Shown here: piece after piece, positions 19,844-32,338 of the stretch | Numbering within the stretch: the first letter of the stretch is position 1 | Layout of the letters: every line of letters starts with the position of its first letter | Assembly: GCA_002682825.1 (NCBI GenBank) | Contig: NOKP01000014.1 | Coordinates: forward strand, 1,065,559 to 1,129,558 | DNA from: Neonectria sp. B-13 | Taxonomy: Eukaryota; Ascomycota; Sordariomycetes; Hypocreales; Nectriaceae | DNA: 64,000 nucleotides | Direction: 5' to 3' | Translations under genes and position numbers: made by a program | Notes under the pieces: model-generated | What the model saw: only the letters and a program-made list of their open reading frames with translations | What the model was told of the DNA's origin: nothing | Database searches by the model: none

Positions 19844-22800
19844 GCAAATATTTATTTATTAGGCGCCAGCACCACTGCTTCACCATGATGCCCCCCACTA
19901 AACACCCCCTGGGGTCTTCCCGGAGGCTCTAAAAAGGCGGGAGATTTGATACCAGGCAGACGACTACGAAACAAGGGCATCCTGAGCCTGCCTTGCTCCT
20001 GGTTCAAGCAGGCAGAGCGTCAAGCGGTGACCCAGATTGTGTCTTGTTCGGTGGGCCCTGGGATGATTGTCGGGTCAGAATTGCACGGGGAACGAGCCGC
20101 TGTTGCACGACGGGGGGTGGCTGGCCAGTCGCGATACGAGCCGCTTCGTTGGCAGTTGCGGTGTCGAAATGAACAGTGAAGGGGGCCGGCGGTGATGCAG
20201 CGGTGGGTGGCAGTGTTCATGGTCTGAGTGAGGACAGAGATCACGGCCCGGTAGCAAGGCTGTTTAACGGGCCGGAGACGGGGAGCTAGAAGTGGAGACC
20301 GAGAAAGGAACAATGGGAGAGTGAGACAAACCGGTCGAGGGCATTGGACAATGCGATGAGAATAATAAACCCAGGGTGCATGGAGACCTGGCGCGTAGGG
20401 CATAAGCATCAGGAGGCTCAAGTACGAGGCTCAGCCATCATCCCAGGAGGCAAGCCGTGAAGGCAGGATGGCATTGGACAGACAACCGATGGCAGCTTGA
20501 ATCCTATTTCAGTCCTGCGGGAACCCCTTCATCGATCTGTGCGCTCGTCTTACAAGCTTGATCCTTGGCGACGGACAAATCTCGACCGTGGGGATGGTTC
20601 TGCCGGCCAGCAGAAAGGACAGGTCAGTCACAGGCCAACCACCGCAAATCTCCCAAAAGCAAACCAGACGTAGTATCCGATAAAATACGTTTGTATGGAG
20701 TACAGTGGCCTGTACTGTACACGTAGCAAACCGCCTCGCCCATGCCGCGCAGGGGACGTCCCGTCTGATCCATGGCTCAGCGGGAACTGCCTTTCTTCCG
20801 GGCGCCCAGACAGTGACACAGTCATACCGGACACGAGTTGAAAGCGCGCGCCAGCTGGCACCGCCGTCATCAATCAACAGCAACACTACGGACTAGCGGG
20901 CCACGGCTTCATGCATCTGTGGTGCCTTCCCCGCGATGGGCCCGGCCACTCGGCATCTTCCAGGGTTGCCAAGCAGCAGAGCAAGAGAGAGGAAAGCAGA
21001 AAACTAACAAGAATCAAGGAATTTGCGTATTGCCTTCGGTGGTTCGGCAACCAGGGCATGGCCATGTCCGCCACTCGATTAAGCACCCGGCGCAGACAGA
21101 AACCTTCCGGGGCGTCGGTATTGGGACGTACCCAGAAACACGGGACTCCCGGCACCGACACCGGCCAGGGCTTTGCATTACGTAGTTGGGGAGGCTTCTC
21201 ACTTGTCGGCTGCCGCGTCAGCAGCCAGGTAGGGAGGGTGCTTGCTTGGCTCAGCACTGCGAGGCCCCCCGTTGCCCTTTGGGAACTCGGCCGTTTTGCA
21301 CGGCACCAAAGCCAAGAAGACAAAATTTTGCGGACTGCGCATGGTCGAATGGCTAAGCTTAGCTTAGGGTCACAGAGTCGTAGTCAATCTGCAGGACGAC
21401 TCGGGAAAGTCGGCGAGAAGCAGAAACGGATAATAATTGCCCTGTTCCTCTTCGTCTCACCTCACCATTTGCCGTCGTCTCTCTCCAACTTCGTTCCCTC
21501 AACATCAAACCCTGGCCTTCCGACGCACAATATACCAAAAGGGCCCTCGACTATCCACTCCCATCTCCATCCCCCCGACCCTCATTCTCCCCGTCGTTTC
21601 TCTGAGACACGAGTCCGTACCTACTATTAGCAACGAGCACAGGCCCGTTTTCGACCCGTCGACCAGCTTCTAGACGTTTTTCCCACTGGGACCTGACGAG
21701 AGTGCACGCCCCAAAAGTATACATACCCTTGTTGCGCGCCGTTCTGCCGCCACTCCGTCGCCCTCGCCGGTCTCAAATCTCAGCCAAAAGCTACAGCCAA
21801 ACCGCCGCAAAGTAAAGCCAAAATCTCGCTCGGCGCTGAGCCCCGTCCGTGCTTCTTCCGCCGGGACGTTTGACTCTTTGTACCTGGCTGCTCGTCTGAC
21901 ATCAGGCAAGAAACGTGCACCTAACCTCGTCTGCGGGTTTCCCTTCTTTGGGCGTTGTCACACCGACCCGCTAGTTACGCGCCGGTTATTCTCGCTGAGA
22001 GACAGCCCGAACAGCAAAAGTCGAGCTCGACGCGGCTAATACGCCTCGCACCCCATCCCCCCTCCTCTCCGCCCGCATCTGATCACATCTTGGTCACATC
22101 TCACTGCTCCTTTGGGCCAAGTCAAGTGCTGCCATCCCCTCCCAACTGTCGTGTGCCAAGGAACGTCGACTTGGGGAAGAACAAAACCAAGCAGGCCACC
22201 CTTGTTAAGCATTGCTGTGTGTGGGCGAGTTCTGCCAGCTTTTCCCAACTGTCTCGACGTTCGACGCATATCAGAGCCCAAGAGGACGGAGCTTCCAGAG
22301 CTCAGAGCTTAACATAAGCGAAACCCACCTAGCCCGGCGCTCCAAACACGCCCTGGCCTGAATAGTTCGATTCACGCTGTTTCGAATTTCTCTGTGAAAG
22401 GTACGTGCTTTTCTTGGTTTGAGTGCTGAGATTGTAGTTGGAGTTCGAACCCGAGTCTTTGTTTTGGCGTCTTTGCCTGCTGCTTTGTTCGTTTTCGTCA
22501 TGCAGTCCGATCCATGCACACCCTCTCCTCGTCTTCACACCCCGGTTCTTTGATGATGGCATCCGTGTTGCCCGTTTCGGCCATTTCCTTGTTTCTACGG
22601 TATTGGAGAGCATTGCAGTGCAAGCCGTTCCCCAATCTCTCTCCCTCTACTTTGGCGTCTTAGATATTCGCATCCACCTTTCCATGCATCTGCAATCGAG
22701 TTTTCCTTTTACCTATCAACACGAGAAAAAAACAAAAACAAACCATCCTCTTTCCTCCGCTCTGTTCTCGTTCACCTCCACATCAAGCATCATCAATCTC

Positions 22801-23543
22801 CACCCAACCAACATCCACTTCCATTCAAGTCATCCTCCTCCTTCACCTCCTCACATCGCCAACCCCTGCCGCCCTGCTCCCGGCCCTGGCTCACCCGCAC
22901 AATCCCCACCAACGCCAACGCCAACGCCAACGCCGACCAAAACGTCCACAAGGCCACTGTCCACACCCTAAGCCCAGCCCTCTGTGTGACCCCGGCCCTC
23001 GTCATTGCTGCCCAGACTCTGGACGCGGCGACCAATCCGCTTGCCGCTTTGGGTCTCCCCCGTCCTTGTCGCTGCCGCTGCCGCTGTTTTCGCTTGTATG
23101 GATACCCTCACCCTCTTGTGCCAGCGCATATAGGATCCCTTAGCCGGGTGCTCTGCTTGTCCTGTGCTCCCCCTCCCGGCCCCGTCTGGGTCGTCTCTAC
23201 TACACACCGTCTCCCCCCCGCCCCCTCACCCTTCAATACAATGGAGACCTAGGGAATAATACGAATACTACTTAGTGGTAGTCTGTTGTCCAGGTCCCGC
23301 GGGTTATAAGTCCAAAGCTCACCCTCCCTTGCGCGCGGACTGCTCCCATCTATGATCTGCTTTGCATTAGCCGTCTCAGCTCTGCTCTAATACCCTTATC
23401 AAGAACTCAGCCCTCTTCTCCTACATACCTACATACCTCTTCATACACATTGGCCCTGGTGCTGCGTTGCGTTTCTGAGAAAGCTCACCGGCTGGGCATA
23501 CATCACCACCGGCGATTGTTGGCTGAGCCGCCCGTTGACCACC
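19844..23543. other. Long non-coding region, including the arrestin promoter and leader
   Basis: About 3.7 kb without a supportable gene. Frames such as 20509-20886 (minus), 20911-21630 (plus) and 22438-22971 (plus) are low-complexity and lack domains. From about 21400 on, the plus strand becomes strongly pyrimidine-rich, as is usual for long promoters and 5' leaders of fungal regulatory genes. Short tandem repeats occur (CCAACG four times at 22909-22932). Confidence 0.5.
22909..22932. repeat. CCAACG hexanucleotide tandem repeat
   Basis: Four exact CCAACG units followed by a diverged unit, in the pyrimidine-rich region upstream of the arrestin gene. Confidence 0.7.
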
Positions 23544-26511
23544 ATGACAGCATCAGCATCCGCCGAATCCATCGAGAAACAACACCGCTCCAACTGGATC
23601 ACCGCGCACTCCAACATCTACTACCGTCCGCGTCTCAGCAAGAAGAAGTCGTCTCTGCTGAACACTGCGCGCTTCCCAGCTCCCCTCATCGGACCTCGCA
23701 GAGCTCGGCCGCAGGCTATCCACATTGTCAGCTACCCGTCGGGCTATATCCCCAGAGAGCTGCGCCCCGAGAATCAGCCTCCCAGCCCGCCACCCCCGCG
23801 TCAAACGCCGTCGCTGCAGCCCGGAAACTCTCGCGACAACGAGCAGCGCAGAGCGGCAAAGGCCAGAAGCCGTCGACAAACTGCGTCAGCCGAGAAGCGT
23901 AACAACGGCACGGTAACGCTTCGGCCAGTGCTAGGCAAGATCCGAGGGACCTTTTCCATTTCGAGCAGTAGCAGCCAAGCTTCTTCGTCAATTGGAGCTT
24001 CTTCGTCTTCGTCTTCGTCGTCTACTGCTGTAGGCGCTGCTGGCACTGTTGCAGGTACTGCGCCCGCTACTACTGCACGATCCCCGCCCGCTTTTGGTCG
24101 CGAGACCTGGGCACCTGCCATTGCTGTTGCCGCTGGGACAACTGGGGAAAGTACTACCGGGGCCCCCCCGCCTGCTTATGACGACATCGGCCCCGATTCT
24201 CCGGCACCCGATTTAACCTTGACCACGACAGCCACTCCCACCACACCCGTTCCCTCTACAAACTCAGACTCTGCTGCCGGTGACTCTGAAATGGCGGGCC
24301 GCTTTACGAACCCTCCCATCTCAAGCAGCCTCATCATGGCTAATCCTAACGGCTTCGTTAATCGCTCCGCACCCAAATCCTCCATTGTTTCCTTCGTCGC
24401 CGAAGTCCCCAAACCTGTTGCCTCCGGTAGTGGCGTCTCATGCTCCATCCTCCTCGCCGAGCAGAACATTTTCCTCTCCGGTTTCGACCACGACGGTTCC
24501 CGGCACCGCGATGGAAACACCGGCACCGCTCTCCTACGTGGAAAGCTTCAGCTGCGCATCACCAAAAACGTAAAGATCAAGGCCGTCCAGCTCAAGCTGC
24601 TTGGCCGTGCCCGTACAGAGTGGCCTGAGGGCATCCCGCCCATGAAGCAGGACGACTACGAGGAGGAGAGCCTTCGCACCCAGGTCCTGACCTTTTTCAA
24701 CGCCATGAACGATGGCTGGGAGAGCGACTACGGAAACCAATGCACCTACCGCCTCAAAGGCTCCCCGCATAACGCCAATGCCAACAGCAGCTCCACCAGC
24801 ATCGCTACCCGCTTTAGCAACTCTAACGCTGTCCAGTCGTCGCATCGCAACAACTTGACTCCTAAGGAGATAAAACGTTTGTCCCTGCAGAACGTTCAGT
24901 CGCGCAGCTTCCAGAAGGGCGAAAGCCCTATCGCCACACACACCCAAGTCAAGGGCTACAAGGTTTTCTACCCTGGCGTTTACGACTACTCCTTCGAGCT
25001 TCCCATCGACCACCACCAGCTCGAAACGACCAAGCTGCAATTTGGATCCGTTACTTGGGAACTCCAAGCGACCGTCGACCGCGCCGGTGCCTTCAAGCCG
25101 AACCTGCACGGCAGCAAGGAGTTGTCCATTGTCCGAGTACCCGACCAGCTCTCACTTGAGATGTCGGAGCCCATCTCCATCAGGCGGCAGTGGGAGGACC
25201 AGCTACACTATGACATTGTCATCTCCGGGAAGAGCTTTCCCATTGGAAGCAAGATTCCCATTGCCTTCAAGCTGACACCCCTGGCCAAAGTCCAGGTGCA
25301 CAAGGTCAAGGTCTTTGTGACCGAGTCCATCGAATACTGGACAAACGATAAGCGTGTCACTCGAAAGGACCCCGGCCGCAAGATCCTGCTCCTCGAGAAG
25401 ACGGCCGGAAAGCCCCTTGACCCAGCATACGAGTCGTCCGATCTGCGCTTCCTCCAAGGCGGAGAAGTTACTCCCGAGCAACGACGCGAAGCCCGTGAAG
25501 CCGCGGCCCGGAGACGAGCTTCTGAAGCTGCAAGGCGTCACACCATCGCCCAGCCACTACCCGAGCCCAGTGAAAACATGCTGGGAGAGTTGGATTTGGG
25601 CCTGGAGAGTTTCTGGGGCGCCACGGAGATTGAAGCCAACGTCCAGATGCCGACCTGCGAGATGATGGCCAAGAACAAGGACTTAAGGCTCAGTCCTGAC
25701 TGCAGCTGGAAGAACGTCAACGTCTACCACTGGATCAAGGTATGTTAACTGGTCGTATTTCCCTTGCCACGCCCATGCTAATTTTCGACAGGTGGTGATG
25801 CGAATCAGCCGTCTCGATCCCGAGGACCCCAGTGGCACCAAGCGCAAGCACTTTGAGATTAGCATCGACTCACCGTTTACTGTCCTCAACTGCCGAGCCA
25901 CCCATGCCAACACCAACCTACCCGCATACTCGGGTTCCATGGGTCCTTTGACGACTTTCCAGTCCAGCTGCGGATGCCCCGACGCCGTGACAGTCCCTAC
26001 CGACGTCTCACCTAACTCGTCTACCGGGACGCTCTCTGGCGTAAACCCGAGCACAGACAACCTCCCTGCGCCGCCGCAGGCCGCACACCTGGCGCATAAC
26101 CCCAACGGCCAGCAGGATCCACGACCGATCCACCTGATGAGAGTCCCGAGTTTCAACCCACCAGCGTTTGATGAGGATATCGCGCCACCTGCTCATGAGA
26201 TGGACCGAGCCTCGGTTCAGCAAGGAAGCATGACGCCTCCCCCGTGTTACGACGTGGTAGTGGGCACACCGAGCGTGGACGGTCTTGCCGACTACTTCGC
26301 TCGCCTAGCGGATTATGATGACACCAATTCGGATTCGGGGTCCGACTCAGACGAAACACCTCCCAGAATTCTGGAGAGATCGGGACGGGTCAATGTGGCT
26401 CATCCCGGAACGCCAGGCGGTCGGATGACCAGCAGGAGCATGGAGATTTCGCGCCCACAAATCACTCTTGATATGAGTGCTCTCACGCGCCGAGCCGCAA
26501 GAGCGGTGTGA
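23544..26511 (+). CDS. Alpha-arrestin (ubiquitin-ligase adaptor) with two PPxY motifs
   Basis: Two exons (23544-25739 and 25792-26511; 52-nt intron with GCTAAT branch) encode 971 residues. The first 280 or so residues are Ser/Thr/Ala/Pro-rich and disordered. The arrestin N-terminal domain follows (SILLAEQNIFLSGFD, RGKLQLRITKNVKIKAVQLKL, then GVYDYSFELPIDHHQLETTK), then the arrestin C-terminal domain (DIVISGKSFPIGSKIPIAFKL) with a long charged insertion (EQRREAREAAARRRASEAARR). PPxY motifs at about residues 209-212 (PPAY) and 882-885 (PPCY) are the docking sites by which this family recruits WW domains of the Rsp5/HulA ubiquitin ligase. The protein therefore probably steers endocytosis of plasma-membrane transporters in response to nutrients. 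I chose the ATG at 23544 for its CCACC context. The very long leader upstream suggests strong regulation. Confidence 0.92.
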
Positions 26512-27663
26512 AAGCGCTGGCCGCCCATGTGTGGTGTGATTACGAATCACAGTATTCAGACACGCTGAGCGCGCCTCAAAGTCACAACCACACAAACACA
26601 CGATGATGTTTTCCGACGAATATGCATCTAGTCTAATTTTTCTTTTGTCTAACTGTCTACTTTATCAATCATGGGCTGCATGGAATGGGATGTGGGGGAT
26701 ATGGCAGGTCGGTACCAATGCATGGAACATTGGCGGCGTTTGGTTGTCTATTTTTCTACCTTGTTCCCCGACGGAATCTGGAGTTTTAACATATAAAAGG
26801 GGAGAAGAGGCAGTACATTTGGTCATCATCATACCACACCTTGGATAATAGGTTTTGTATATGGGGGTTGTTTTAGGATTATAAGGACATGGATGCATCC
26901 AGGAGAGGCATGCTCGCTTTTTCAGATACCACACTACGAATAGTTTCTCATTATCTACTTTATGAAGTACGCATTGCTTGGTTCCCGTGCAACGTTTTGA
27001 GTAGAGAATGGGCCGCGAGAAGCGACACGCCCTCTTAGTTCAGGCGGCCAAGTTTCAACATGAGCGGGCGCATGAAGCGACCCCCTGTGGTCAATGTAGT
27101 AGGCATGGGGAAGTTTCACAGCGGAGCCTCCTCCTACCTAGTCTCTGGAGCATTTCTAAGAATACCTTGCAGACCTAGCGACGCGAGGGATTGGTAAAAG
27201 CAGGCGTTTGTTTAAGCGATGTTGATACGGTGAACAAGTGAGAGTCATCAGGCCGTTGCCGAGAATGCCGGACAAGTAGGAGTGGTGACGATTTACTTGT
27301 TTGTTCGCGAGGGTCCGAAGGAGCACGACCGGGGGTTTAAGGCTGATGATTGGTGTGTGATGTCACTGGATGTTGATCCTCCGGACACACGAATACACTA
27401 GTGCCTTTCCAGGGCCGATGGTGCCAAGGCTGCCGTTTTCAACCTCAACGTCGTCGCGAGCATGGGATGGGACTCTGAACCAATCGCCAGATCCATTGAC
27501 CACTTTCAACGAGAGGAACCCCTTGGCTGGATCGACGGGTCATTGAGCTTCAGGACATTCGACACGCGGCTGTCTTTCTGTGGATGAGACGGCATATATC
27601 CGATATCTCCGGACTATCAAACTCACCTCACCACTCATCTATCTCTCCATCGATACCGTCGCC
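26512..27663. other. Intergenic region upstream of the Upc2-like regulator
   Basis: The 3' flank of the arrestin gene and the promoter of the next plus-strand gene. Short frames near 26603-26934 are AT-rich shadows. Nothing else was seen. Confidence 0.5.
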
Positions 27664-29150
27664 ATGGCCGCCGGGACAGAAGACAGCCAGAAAACGGCGC
27701 TGGTCCGCCAGCGAAAACCGCACCGCAAGTCGCGCCTGGGGTGTGGCAACTGCAAGCTCCGCAGCGTCAAGGTTCGCCCTTCCTCCTCCGCTCATCATAC
27801 TCAACTAACCAAAACCCCCCCCACCCGCAGTGCGACGAATCCAAGCCGGCCTGCAAGCGCTGCACGGCGTCGGGCTTCGTCTGCAACTACTCGCGCGGGG
27901 CCCCGGCGCTGCAGCTCGCCCGGGGCGCGGGCGGAACCGGCACGCTGAAGCTGACGCTGACGCTGGACTTGCCGGCGCCGCTGCCCGGGCTGCGGATCCC
28001 CGTGGCGGGGCCCGTGGCCGGCGGGCCTGAGGGCAGCTATGAGATGCGCGCCTCCGACTTTGCGGCGCTGGAGCGGTTCCGCACCCGGACGGTCTTGACG
28101 GTGGGGAGTGCCGCGACGAGGCATCTGTACCAGGATGGAGCGTTTGACTTGGGTATTACGGTGTGTTCTCCTGGTCTCGTTCGTCCATTGGATCGTGATA
28201 TCATGTCACTCCATCGCCCTGGATCTCATCCCGTAGCTAACTCACTCATCCAGAACCCCTTCCTCCTCCACGTCTTCCTCGCCCTCTCCCTGCTGCACGA
28301 CACCCACCTCTCCTCCTCCACCACGTCCGCCGCACACCGCTCCTCCCTGGCCTTCCACTGGTACCACGGCACGGCGCTCTTCCAACGCAACCTCGCCAGC
28401 GCTTCGCAGTCATCGCCGCAAACCCTGCCCGGCCCCTACCGCGACGCGCTCTGGGCTTCGGCCGCGATCCTCGGCGCCGCCGCCTTCGTCTTTGTTGGAC
28501 CCGCCGATCCCGCCGCCGCCTGGCCGCTCAAGGCCGCCGCCACCACCGACCTCGACTGGCTCAAGATGAGCGACGGCAAGAAGGTCGTCTGGGACATCGC
28601 CGATCCCACCCGCCCCGACAGCGTCTTCAACCCGCTGCTCGCTGACCACGCTCGCCACATCGCCCCTGACGGCCTGTTGCCTATTTCGCCCACAGCCCTA
28701 CCCGCGCCCTTCTACCCACTGTTTGACCTGGCCGAGTCGACGCCGTGTACCAACCCGTACCACATCGCCGCGTCGCTCATAGCGCAGCTGCTACACCGCG
28801 AGATCAACGACAATAACGTGATACAGTTCCTCTCGTTCCTGAGCCAGCTCGACTCGCGGTACCGCCGGCTACTCGAGGAGAAGGACACGCGCGCCATGCT
28901 GCTCCTGTCGTACTGGTACGCAAAGGTCGCCAACTATAGTGCTTGGTGGTTGAACCGGCGAGCGCAGGTCGAGGGGCAGGCAATTTGCATCTATCTAGAG
29001 AGGGAGTGTGCTGACGACCAGATGATCATGGAGTTACTGAAATTCCCAAAGGCGATGCTGTTGAAGTGGAAATTCGGATATAACAGACCCACGGGCAGGG
29101 TCTTGGGTGTGACAGATGGAAACACTATACGAGTGGGCGGAGAAGTCTAA
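27664..29150 (+). CDS. Zn2Cys6 transcription factor, sterol-uptake regulator (Upc2/Ecm22) type
   Basis: Exons 27664-27771, 27831-28160 and 28254-29150 give 444 residues. The DNA-binding domain is split by the first intron: CGNCKLRSVK before it and CDESKPACKRC then ASGFVC after it, which restores the C-x2-C-x6-C-x6-C-x2-C-x6-C spacing of a binuclear zinc cluster. A basic KPHRKSRLG stretch precedes it. The rest matches the short Upc2-like regulatory domain: NPFLLHVFLALSLLHD, LAFHWYHGTALFQRN, AWPLKAAA..DLDWLKMSDGKK, and near the end YWYAKVANYSAWWLNRRA. In yeast such proteins sense sterol; in moulds many have unknown targets. The second intron (93 nt, GTGTGT to GCTAAC and CAG) is a multiple of three and free of stops, so leaving it in would add 31 residues rather than break the frame. 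Confidence 0.9.
28161..28253 (+). other. Inferred 93-nt in-frame (3n) intron of the Upc2-like gene
   Basis: It has donor GTGTGT, a GCTAAC branch site about 20 bases before the CAG acceptor, and no stop codon in the host frame. Removal joins LGIT directly to NPFLLHVFLAL, the usual family sequence. Confidence 0.75.
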
Positions 29151-29355
29151 TAAGACAAAACTGATGTGATACCAGCCAAAAGCTATCGTGTAGAAGAATG
29201 CCCAATGAACCCATTCTACCCCAATGACGGAGCAAAACAAAAATGACTACATCCGAAACGCCGCTGTCCCTACACACTATCCATGGTATCGTCAAGACCG
29301 CGCTGTAAATCCCATGTCAATCTCCTCGCAACCTACCCTCGAGCCGGAGCGCCTT

Positions 29356-31375
29356 TCAAGCCCCAACCTTGACTTCTTGTGGCGACTTCTGATTCTGGTC
29401 GTCTTGATCCGTCGTCTTAGCCATCAGCGGGTGCGCTGGGTCGTAGCCGACCGACTTAACGATGCCGAGGCCCTTGGTACGACCTTCTCGGAAGAGCAGG
29501 CGGTCGCCGGGAGTGAGGTACTCTGGGCGCTGAACGAAGCGGAAGGCAACCGTTGCCCGGTCGCCAGTACGGATGAGTTCGCGGTCGATGTCGATGATGG
29601 CGCAGGTCTGGGAGACAGGGCCCACGTGCAGCATGGCCTGGTACTTGGTCTTGATGGTTGTGGCGTGTGATAGAATCAAAACTAAGGCAACGTTAGTTAC
29701 GTTGTGCTGTAAAAGACATACCAAAGTGGAGCAACTCACCCTCAGCAATGAATTCCCGATGCACCCTTGGGGCTGGCTGGCCTTCTATCTTGGGCAACAC
29801 AACCATACCCTTCCTTACATCCTTGCGCTTCACCTTCTTCAAGGCGAACGAAGCTGACTGTCCTGCCGATGCAGCCGGAACCCTGATCCTCTTACGCTCA
29901 ATAGAGCGAATTGCCGTAGGTGTGAACTGACCCAGGGAATCCGGACCTACGAGAACGGCGTCCCCCTCGTGGATCACCCCCGACTTGACGATACCCGAGA
30001 CCACAGTGCCCGTGAAGGGCACCGAGAAGGTGTCGTTGACATGGAACTCAAACGGCGCATCCGAATTGTATCGTCCGTGGTGCGGCAAGATGTTCAAAAA
30101 AGTCCGGACAAGGTCGAGGTTCTCGCCTGTGACGTTGGACACAAGGAAGACGGGGCAGATGCGCTGGCTGACAAACTGGGTCGCCGTGTTGATGCACTCC
30201 TCGCGGTTCTTGATGAAGGTGGGGATCTTGCGAGCGCCGGGGCTCTTCATGATCTTGGTGATTTGTGTGATGGTCTCCTCGAGGATATTGGGCGGGCAAA
30301 TGTCGATCTTGGTCACCACGACCATGACGGGGACATTGAGCGCGAGGGCAATACCTAGATGCTCCTTGCTCATGCCAATGAGCCCGTTGTTCGCCGCGAC
30401 CATGAGCAGGCAGTAGTTAGGACTGCTTGAGAGCAGGCCAAAAACGGTCGTTCGCAAGTACTTTTCATGGCCAGCCAAGTCAGTGAAGGTGATGACCTTG
30501 GCGCTCCGCTTGCCAATCTCCTCCCATGAAAGCTTGCCTATCATTGAGTGGTGAGATGATGTACGGTATTGAAGGCATCAGAGACTTACGTCCGGGGATA
30601 TCAGAGGTGATGACATGTCCCAGGGTATCAAATCCCATAATCTCCATGCCAACAGAGCTGGTCCGTCCTGTTTCAATCTCATGCTTGTGGCGGAACAAAT
30701 TGACTCGAGCCTTGCCTCGGCCGTCGTCGAGGTCTCCCTTGACTAATACGCCCAGCATGGAGCTCTTGCCAGCGTCGACTGCCAGTTGTTAACGCCAATC
30801 ATGGCGAGCAGACCTCGCGCGTTCTTACCATTGCCCACCACGGCTATCCGAGTCTCAATGACATCTTCTATGTTGGCGGGGACCTGTCGGATGAGGACCT
30901 TTCCGGTGCAGCCCTTATCCTTGGATGCCTTCTCGCTCGTGCTGGCAGCCTCCTTGTCGCCGCCCACGTTCTTGGTCAACAGGAGATCGCAATCGGCACG
31001 TACTCGCTTCGCGGCGACTTCGAGGGTCTTGTATGCGCGTTCCCACTCATACACACTCAGCTGCATAGAGTCACCGTTGTGCTCATAGCCAAGCTCGAAC
31101 ACAGCCTCGCCGAAACCTTCCTCTATCCGCTCAGCGAGGAGGCCCTCCAGCTGCTTCAGCGAGGTCTCGTCAGACTCCAAGAGCAGTTCCTTGAGGGGAA
31201 CCCGCGGCGCTGAGTCGGCAAGGTCGAGGTTGTCGAACAATTCGTCGAGTTCGGCATGGTGCTGGTCGTTGGGGTCGGTTGCGGCGGAGGGGACGGCGGT
31301 GGCGACGGAGGCGGTTCTCACGGTTGGGTAGCGGAGGTTCTGCTGCTGTTCTACGTACTCGGCGAAGTCGTTCAA
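29356..31375 (-). CDS. GTPBP1/GTPBP2-like translational GTPase
   Basis: Four exons read right to left (31375-30829, 30778-30590, 30537-29740, 29681-29356) give 619 residues. The first 180 or so residues are an acidic helical extension. The EF-Tu-type GTPase domain follows: G1 is VGNVDAGKSS, formed across the first intron; the switch-I region is [13 protein letters not shown]3 is [10 protein letters not shown]4 is TKID; and a G5-like SNVTGENL is present. Two beta-barrel domains close the protein ([38 protein letters not shown]). This layout matches GTPBP1/2, relatives of eRF3, Hbs1 and EF-1A that in animals act in mRNA decay and ribosome rescue. All three introns are 50-58 nt with consensus ends. 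It converges on the Upc2-like gene with about 205 bp between stops. Confidence 0.92.
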
Positions 31376-32338
31376 GGCCTAATCAACCATCGTAAGCTTT
31401 AGGCCTGTGCAACTGGAAGACCAAACTTGCCGACTCCCCCTTGCGCCTCTCATGCGCAAGCGGTTTCGTCTGGTGGTTCGACATTATAAGCGACACAGTA
31501 ACAGTGAGGTCATGCGGGTCTACTGCATCACAGATGGATCACAGGTATTCGGGTGATCATTGGAGTTGCCAGGAGAGATGATAACTTTCCGACGGTGGCC
31601 AGGTAAGGAACAATAAGTATTTGTGAATAAGAGAGAATGCCTAAAGATTGCTGCGCCTCTCTCTGTTTCTCGCCGGCTGACTGGAATGAGGTCGTGACAA
31701 GAAGAGTCATAGAGAGTCGGAAGATGTGAGGTCCCTGAATACGGTGGCGCTGGCTGGCTTGCGCGGGGTGTTACTCACCACTAGCGGTTATCGATAAGAG
31801 CTGCGGCAGGTGACGCACAGGCCAACACTGAATCGGCCTTGTGCGTTTCCAAGACATGGAGATACTTATATTGGATATAAGAATATCTAGACTAGTAAGC
31901 ACCACATGTCTCAATTCACGAAGTCGAGGTGATCAATCAAGCTGGGGGTAAGGAGTGAACGCCAGGTTAATCTAGTCCATACGCCACTCAAGCATCACGT
32001 CAAACAACATACTAGTTCCCATACAGCTGGCTTGTAGTCGTGGTTTCTTGACTATCTGATGTGCTGTCCCCAGAACAAGAACTGGGATGACCTGTCCCGC
32101 CATCCAACTGTCTGCCCCTACGGGTTGTATCCCATCACGCTCTTCGGCAGGCGCAATGAGAATTGGAGGCCGATCCTTTGTCTGACGAGTTGATCCCAAC
32201 TCCGTCTCATGGAACTCGGCCAATGACTCTCATGCTCGCCGGTGCATGTACTAGCAGAGAGCCCCGCCGCGAGGCAATGACAGTGCACTTCACGGGGGAA
32301 GTCGGCGTATGATGCCGTAGTATCTTTACTCCAAAAGT
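31376..32338. other. Intergenic region between GTPBP1-like and LSM3 genes
   Basis: It contains the GTPBP1-like promoter and the LSM3 3' flank. An 83-codon minus frame at 31972-32223 (starting MAEFHETELG) has no recognisable feature, and I do not call it. Nothing else was seen. Confidence 0.5.

Noticed and set aside
20509..20886. 125-codon minus frame
   Set aside because: No domain, no splice signals and no continuation; it sits in the long non-coding region.
20911..21630. 239-codon plus frame upstream of the arrestin gene
   Set aside because: Low-complexity Ser/Pro/His/Arg-rich composition and no motif; it overlaps the pyrimidine-rich promoter.
22438..22971. 177-codon plus frame in the arrestin leader
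   Set aside because: Begins at a non-ATG codon and is dominated by Ser/Pro/His/Phe runs from CT-rich DNA; more likely leader sequence.
24534..25109. Antisense 191-codon frame over the arrestin gene
   Set aside because: Lies entirely opposite conserved arrestin-domain codons; a reverse-strand shadow.
31972..32223. 83-codon minus frame
   Set aside because: Starts with ATG, but no recognisable feature or neighbouring signal supports it.
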